Origin: Gnomoniopsis sp. IMI 355080
Lineage: Eukaryota > Ascomycota > Sordariomycetes > Diaporthales > Gnomoniaceae
NCBI GenBank assembly: GCA_027946555.1
Contig: JAPEVC010000208.1
Coordinates: 1-63,523, forward strand
DNA: 63,523 nt
Direction: 5' to 3'
Below, in pieces: positions 57,659-63,523 of the stretch; the first letter of the stretch is position 1; the number at the start of each line of letters is the position of its first letter. The position numbers and the translations under genes are program-made. The notes below the pieces were generated by a model. It worked only from the letters and a program-made list of their open reading frames with translations, ran no database searches and was not told the DNA's origin.

Positions 57659-59438
57659 ACTGATTCTACTCCGGACACAACTATACAACAAGAAAAACAA
57701 AAACAACACACCAAAAACACACACAAGAAAAAAGAAACCACATCGACCTGTACGATACGATCTCTTTCCGTCAACGGGGGTTTTTCCTTTTGGCTCGGGG
57801 TTTCGCTCGGTCATACACAATACCCAGAGACGCGAGTCTCACGGTGGATGTTATTTTTGTGGCTTTACCATGATACCCAGGGATGTTTCTCTGATATTTT
57901 ACACTCGGTATCCTGCGATCACGATCCCAGGTCCATCGAACACACACACCATATACCACAATGCCTCGGTAACGGCACAAAGCTACGATGGCACGCACGC
58001 ATCCACGGATGCTAATTTTCTTATTTACTTCACGGGAAGGAAAAGTTCGGTAACACAAGTTTGGAATTGGAATGTATGGGATATGACCAAGGTAACAAAG
58101 CCTGGAGGGCCACAATGTAATGGAATGATGGAAGTTGGATAATGTAAACTTTGTTTGTTTGTACGGAATGGATGCGACGGGAAAAAAGTCAACAACATTG
58201 CTGGGCGCAATTGTCTTCTGTTTCTTCTCGTCAGCATGGTCTTGACAATTCACGGCGCTGTTGTCATCTGTTTGGTACTCTCGCCTCGTCGATTGATTTC
58301 CTAGTCGTGTCTGGCAAATGATGGAGATACCCCCCCCCTTTTTTTTTCAATTCTTCTGATTATTGTTGTCTTGAAGTCAGGATCGGGGGAAAGCACATAG
58401 CGATAGCACGAGGAATTTATTTGCACGATGTTCTACCTTACCGAAGTACACACATACTACACAGATCAGGCGACCACCCTAGCACAGATCCATATCCCCC
58501 CGAACACTGATCTTGTGTTTCCCTTTCGCTTGTGAAATGTGATGACTCAAGTCGTCCGCCGCGGGGCCTGACGCCTTGTTGTGCCTGGCGTCTTGTTTGT
58601 GACGGGTTGTTTCTTTGTGTCATCGATACCCAAAAGGCATCGGTGACGTCCTTTTGCTGCGAACCAGTGGGACGCGCTGCAGGTAGTCAGGTACGTACCG
58701 TAGGTACAGTACCTAGGTAGGTATTCAGCTTAGTCAGCAGGCTAGACTGGGAACAACATAGTACCCCAAGGTAAAGGGACTCGTGCTGACTGAGAGGAAT
58801 ACCAATTTGTTTTTCACGCGTCGCAAGGTTTTGATTCTGCTGTCTCAACGAAATTGTTGCAGTTCTGTTACCCCTACTTCATCTCACATTTACGCAAAGT
58901 TTTGAGTGATAAGCCAGCTGGTGTACAGGACGGGGTAAAAGTGCGTTGAGCCGCTTATCACCAAGTGGACCAGAATTTTTGCGATATCTTAACGATCAGC
59001 TGTTTCCATATATATTGGAAGCCTTCGATACTAGGTGGAGACTTTTGGCAAGAGCAAGCGGCTAGCCATACAATAAAAAAAGGGGTAGAGGAATCATCGC
59101 CGGATGTCGAGGCTCGCTAAAGCGGAAACGCGGCTTGATTAAGATGGATCAACTGGACAGGAACAGAGGTCTGGTTGTTACAAAGTTGGTTTTTGAGAAT
59201 AAGGCTTTGAAATGAATATAATTTCTTGGTGGGAGATGTTTTCGAAGGTTGTGAAAGTCCCTGGAAAAGTGTCTTAGGTTACCACCAGGTGTGGTAGCTA
59301 CCTAGAAGCCGCCAGAACCAACTCTAGCCATTCTGATTTTCCAAGCCGGCATTGAGAATCCGCCTTGGACAACCGCTAGCCACCCGCAGAATTCATGGTA
59401 AATTTCCAATCCGGCGTCCAACCAACAGAATTGTTCCT
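57659..59438. other. Intergenic, nothing recognised
   Basis: A 3' UTR-like A-rich stretch just after 57680, C/T homopolymer runs near 58331-58348, and an ACCTAGGT palindrome near 58712. No gene is seen. Confidence 0.55.
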
Positions 59439-59564
59439 CTATTTGCCTACGACGGCGCAAAGGCCGTTGTAGCAGGATCCACCTACCGCCGCGCATGCCG
59501 CGGCATCGCATTGAGCAGCAGCATATGCTGCAAAGGCTGAGAGGATGATGACAGAGAGCTTCAT
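59439..59564 (-). CDS. Very small secreted cysteine peptide
   Basis: A 41-residue frame starts at 59564 after a CAACAATCATCAACAAA leader typical of highly expressed fungal genes. MKLSVIILSAFAAYAAA is a clean signal peptide, followed by a mature peptide of about 24 residues with four cysteines (QC, AC, SC, LC) in the pattern C-x4-C-x6-C-x4-C. It ends VVGK-TAG. The gene stands alone. Peptides like this are found in fungal secretomes and are usually of unknown role, with some acting as effectors or antimicrobial peptides. A GTAGGC near the end could be a splice donor for a longer form. Confidence 0.65.
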   Translation of the reverse strand: MKLSVIILSAFAAYAAAQCDAAACAAVGGSCYNGLCAVVGK

Positions 59565-62500
59565 TTTGTTGATGATTGTTGTTTTGAATGACACTTGGAA
59601 GAGTTGTGGTGGGTTTCACTGAGGTGCTTTTATATTGCGGCTCTTCTGAAATGTTTCTGGATTTCAAAGAAATATATTGATGTAGGTTTGGCAGCCTTTC
59701 AGATGGAAATTGGAAGAAGTCCGTCAAGCTATATATACATGTACAGGAAATCACTGGCATTGACTACAAGCTTCAGAGTATAGTAGCTCGCCTAGAATAA
59801 ACGAAGCCAAGGAAGAAAGTGGACAGAGTGAACCTTGTCCTGAGTCATACATAGGTATGGACCTTGGCAGGAGATTGTTGAATTACCCATGAAAGAGACA
59901 GAAGGAAGGGATCGTGACAATGCGGCCTGGACAGGCCATTGGTTAACGGCCTTAGAATTTCCCGGGCGATGAAATATCGCAAAATGGCTCAGCAAAAAAC
60001 CGAACTCAAGAGAGGACTTCATTCCACCGGAGTATCGTTGGCCTTACAGTCCACATGGCCTTTATTACAGCAAAATCGGATGCAGGTTGCCGCCAAGTCC
60101 AGTCTAAAAAGATGTCATGCCACTACAAGATGTCATACCAGACAGTAGTCGGTTTCGTTCGTTAATGATCCCAGCAATGGACATGACACAGAAAGTATCA
60201 ATTATGCCAACGGTAATCAAGCCATATTATTTTGCCCCTCTTTTAGTTATCTGCTGGGACGGAAAAAATACACACAAGCTTGATATCGTACTCTTACTCT
60301 CTCCCGACCCCGAATCCGGCCGCCACTGTTTTCTCTCGGACCCTGTCAGTTGTGGTGCGCCACATGCGAGGTTGTTAGAGGCATTATGGGGTTGACTTTA
60401 TGAATCCTATGGTAGGGATTCGTATATATGAAGGACAGAGTTTATGACATGACTGTTGTTGAAGAATCAGCAATTGAAGTGACTGGCTAAGCAATCACAC
60501 TGCCACGTGACGACTTGAGCTCCTGCCGCATAGGTGCCCGCTGCCTCTTTATTACGCATAGACGTGGTTGGTTGACGCATTGATCGAGATAGCGTTACTA
60601 CACTTCCTACATATATAAATATATCCTGAACTGGTGGTGTCTGTCACCGTTTTCGTTTCCCAGCCCGAAAGCCGAGAGCCAACTGCGTGCTGCCGGACCC
60701 CGGTGTATCGACAATGCCGACGACTGCGATCCTCGTTTCGACGACGTTCTCGATGGAGACGGGGATCTGGCGGGGGTGAGTTTTAATTCACTGCTACAGT
60801 CCTCGTCCATTCTTGTCCTTGTCGGAAGCGGCGGACCTCGCCCCGCCATCGCCTTCCCCCACAGTCTTGACCAAGTGGATGGACTGGCAATCGGCGTAGA
60901 CTTGCTTGGCGGGCGAGCAGGGCTGTAAGTGAACGTCACGCTAAGCCTTACCTATATTATGTATAGCCCATTCGTATCTGCTCAGGTGCATCGAGTCGCC
61001 ATCGTGCTCAAAGCAGGTGTCTCACCGTGGCTACTCTCCAGGCACAGAGCCCTGGGCTTGTGCGTAAGTACGTAGCCTTCAGGGCTGCGTGACCTGTGCC
61101 CTTTGGGCCCAGGCCGAAATCATAGGCATGCAGCAGGCAAGCTGAGAGAGTAAAAAGCTAACCCAGAGAAAAAAAAAGGAGAATGCGATGGATAGATCAA
61201 GTTCACCGACTTCAGCATCTAGACTCAGTCAGGTCATGCTGTGCTGCTTAATGATACATGGCCGAGGGTCAGCGTGGGTCATGGGACCTTGCCATTATCG
61301 CGCCTGAATCGCGATGGGTTCGCCAACGCAAGACAGACCGGATCAGGTGCCGGTGCAGCGGAATCCGCATCTGCTGTGACAAATTACCAGCCCACTACAT
61401 ACCTAGGTACAGTAAAATACATATGCGTACCTAGGTAGACAAAGTTTAGCGCACATGAGGCTATAAGGGCCTGGCGGTCTCGCCTAACTGCAGCCTAAGA
61501 TGCAGCCTTGTGTCAAATTGCTCAGCGTGGCCTTGGCCGCCTGGGCCGCCTGGGCCGCCTGGGGCCGGTGGGTCTGCCTGCTCACTGTCCGGGCATCTGT
61601 CTGTCTGCCCGGGCCTAATCTGCGACCCGGGGACCCAAACCCCGTTGGGCACAAATGTTGCCTACCACCTGAGCATGGGACTACAGCAGGCCGATTTCCA
61701 CATGTGCTTAGACCATCACACGCGGAATGTACGAAAAACAGGAGGTGGAAAGGGAAGAAACGAAAATACCTAGGTCTTCTCTTATTGACCATTCCAATGA
61801 ATATTGCGGCAATATAATTTGAATTTCCCAATTTTATGTGCGCGGCATCGGGTTTCAAAATGCGGACGGGGTGTGATGGGCAACCCTACCGGCGACTGAA
61901 TCCATGTTATCAAACAAAAACAACAAAAAAGTTCAGAAACCGAAATCCCCGAAACACTACGTAAGTTTGAAGTTTTATAGAGAAGTTGACACGCACCGCG
62001 ACTTTGCATAGCGAACCCTCCTGAACTTTGATCGGTGCTGCCAGCTTGGATAGACTTTGACGAGCAAGGAAGAAAGAAAAGGCTAGAGAGAAAGGAAGCT
62101 GTCACAATCTTTGCCGTGCATCGACGTTGGTTTTACACGCCCGTGCAGGCGTCGTCGTCGTCGATCCAGGGACCCTGCCCGTGCGGCCCGGGCACACGCT
62201 GACACCTATACGAAACGCAAATATAAGAAAAGGTTCCAGGGTGGTGCGAACCAGAGGGTCTAGAGTGCACCCGAGAAGCCGTGTTATGACGATCGTTTCG
62301 CAGTATCATGCATGGGGCCCGCGCCAGGGTGTTCCTTTGTGCAGCGCCCAGAGTTCAGAGTATCACGCACGAACAAAGTTTCCTGACAGGTGAGCCTGTA
62401 GTTTGGCTTGCTCTTATAAGACGGGTTTCTAGACAGCATCGTGGGAAAGGATATGTTGCTGCTTGCGGAATTATCTGGAGCTCCTTACTGTCTGGCTGTC

Positions 62501-62928
62501 AGAGGATAGTTGGGGGTCAAAACCTTTGTACTAATGTGGCTTTGAATGAGATTATTGGGATTATCTGTTGTGTGACTGCCAATTTCCAATCTTCGTCCCG
62601 TGTCCGGGGAGGGGAAGTCTAAAATGCTCACACCAATGGCCGCCCCGGGTGTTCGATTCATTTCCCGGCTCGCACAAAATTGCGAAATCTCACAAAATGT
62701 TGAGAAACCCGCCCAAACAAATAGCTTGTCACCAAGTCTTTTCCTCTTTGCTCCCACACACACTCTCTCTCTGCCTCCTCGACATGTCTAATGTACCTCC
62801 GCTCGTATTGATATGCAAAGTGTCGGACGTATACGAGGGCAAACGCGCGACCGGAAGCCGGCAGCTTTAAGAAGCAAGTCTTTTCTTGTCAGAACAAAAA
62901 GAACAGATCACATGATACTCTGTAGCCA
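59565..62928. other. Intergenic, one doubtful small frame
   Basis: The only coding-like frame is 60607-60939 on the minus strand (110 residues, rich in Ser, Pro and Arg), without a motif; I do not call it. A 9-bp CTGGGCCGC tandem is at 61532-61563, and three ACCTAGGT palindromes lie near 61401, 61431 and 61768. Confidence 0.5.
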
Positions 62929-63014
62929 TGCGCAAACCCGGAATCGAACCGGGGGCCCATCGAGTCTTGAATTAACAGTGGCAACGATGGATTTTACCAC
63001 TAAACCATTTGCGC
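62929..63014 (-). tRNA. tRNA-Gly (GCC) with 15-nt intron
   Basis: On the minus strand: acceptor GCGCAAA/TTTGCGC fully paired, D arm GTTTAGTGGTAAAAT, anticodon arm CATCG-TTGCCA-T-CGATG with GCC, T arm CCCGG-TTCGATT-CCGGG, discriminator A. A 15-nt intron (62964-62978) follows the anticodon loop purine at the usual position. All stems pair, so it should be functional. Confidence 0.95.
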
Positions 63015-63523
63015 GGTCGTGTTGTTGTTGAATGAATGGGTCACGATGCTGGTTCATGACCGCGTTGAAAGTGGTGGAGGTCGGTGTGGACCCGATTATG
63101 TAAGTCCCGCACCGGACCCTAACCCTTACGAGCAACTGCATCAGCAGGATTCATGTCAAACACTTCAATGCTTCTTATTTGATAGCTATCTAATAAAACT
63201 CAGCCCCCATGTTACGAGCGGCACAGTGCGCACATAATAGAGCAGATGAGCAAGGAGGAACAAAAGAAAAACTTGTATGTGGCGGGTGTGGCTGATCATA
63301 TCTCGGGAAGATAGTCCCTCCCAAACAGGAGGGGGGTGAACGCATCGTAACGGCTGATTTCTCAGATGAAACCGTGTTCCAAATTTTCCTTCCCGTGGCC
63401 TGCCATTCCAACCCACAAACATGCATCCAGAAGGAATAACTTTACAATGTCACAGTCATACAGACCCTTTCAATATAGCGCCCCCTTTGCAGCCACATGT
63501 CTGTGTGTGTGGGTGGGTGGGTG
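63015..63523. other. Right flank, nothing recognised
   Basis: No gene is supported. The window ends in a short GT/GGGT-rich run from about 63503. Confidence 0.5.

Noticed and set aside
60607..60939. 110-codon minus-strand frame, Ser/Pro/Arg-rich
   Set aside because: Low complexity, no motif, no supporting neighbours; could be real but cannot be supported.
61484..61858. Collagen-like Gly-Pro-Pro frames
   Set aside because: Produced by a short 9-bp CTGGGCCGC tandem, present in several frames; no gene structure.
1..63523. CRISPR array, bacterial operon features, rRNA
   Set aside because: Nothing of this kind is visible; the DNA is fungal nuclear in character.

Overview
The window is nuclear DNA of a filamentous ascomycete (Pezizomycotina, most likely a Sordariomycete; I cannot name the genus). 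Genes are split by short introns (roughly 50-110 bp) with GTRNGT donors, CTRAY branch points and YAG acceptors. The gene content is typical of such fungi: Zn2Cys6 regulators, a CYP52-like P450, a Baeyer-Villiger monooxygenase, and tRNA genes with 15-nt introns. Exon models were built by hand from splice signals. Except where stated, each model keeps one open frame from start to stop.

Region 1 (1-13.5 kb). The first exon of a mitochondrial Icp55-type aminopeptidase P runs off the left edge. After it comes a relic-rich stretch: two families of diverged inverted repeats, an RNase H fragment of a retroelement, and several decayed copies of an unrecognised small membrane-protein gene. One copy of that gene is still an open 53-codon frame. 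Embedded in this stretch are a secreted apple/PAN-like protein, a P450, and a 104-residue cysteine-containing secreted protein that is a candidate effector.

Region 2 (13.6-30.7 kb). Seven dense genes look like a catabolic cluster: an MFS sugar transporter, a succinate-semialdehyde dehydrogenase, a Baeyer-Villiger-type flavin monooxygenase, a zinc polyol dehydrogenase of the xylitol/arabinitol dehydrogenase type, a transketolase of the dihydroxyacetone-synthase type, an SDR ketose/polyol reductase, and a Zn2Cys6 regulator. Two pairs are divergent with shared promoters. CCG...CGG half-site pairs recur in four of the promoters. I propose, without proof, that this is a co-regulated pathway for a polyol, ketose or related carbon source.

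Region 3 (32-45 kb). It holds a Mid2-like membrane protein, a second Zn2Cys6 regulator, a pyrroline-5-carboxylate reductase and an AAP-family amino-acid transporter. These are followed by a decayed locus with an ABC-C transporter remnant and a frameshifted alpha/beta hydrolase.

Region 4 (45-63.5 kb). It is sparse: tRNA-Phe, an atypical SDR, a 7.7 kb gene-free interval, a conserved low-complexity protein (often annotated as gp1-like), a 41-residue secreted cysteine peptide, and tRNA-Gly. The palindrome ACCTAGGT is strikingly over-represented in intergenic DNA across the whole window.
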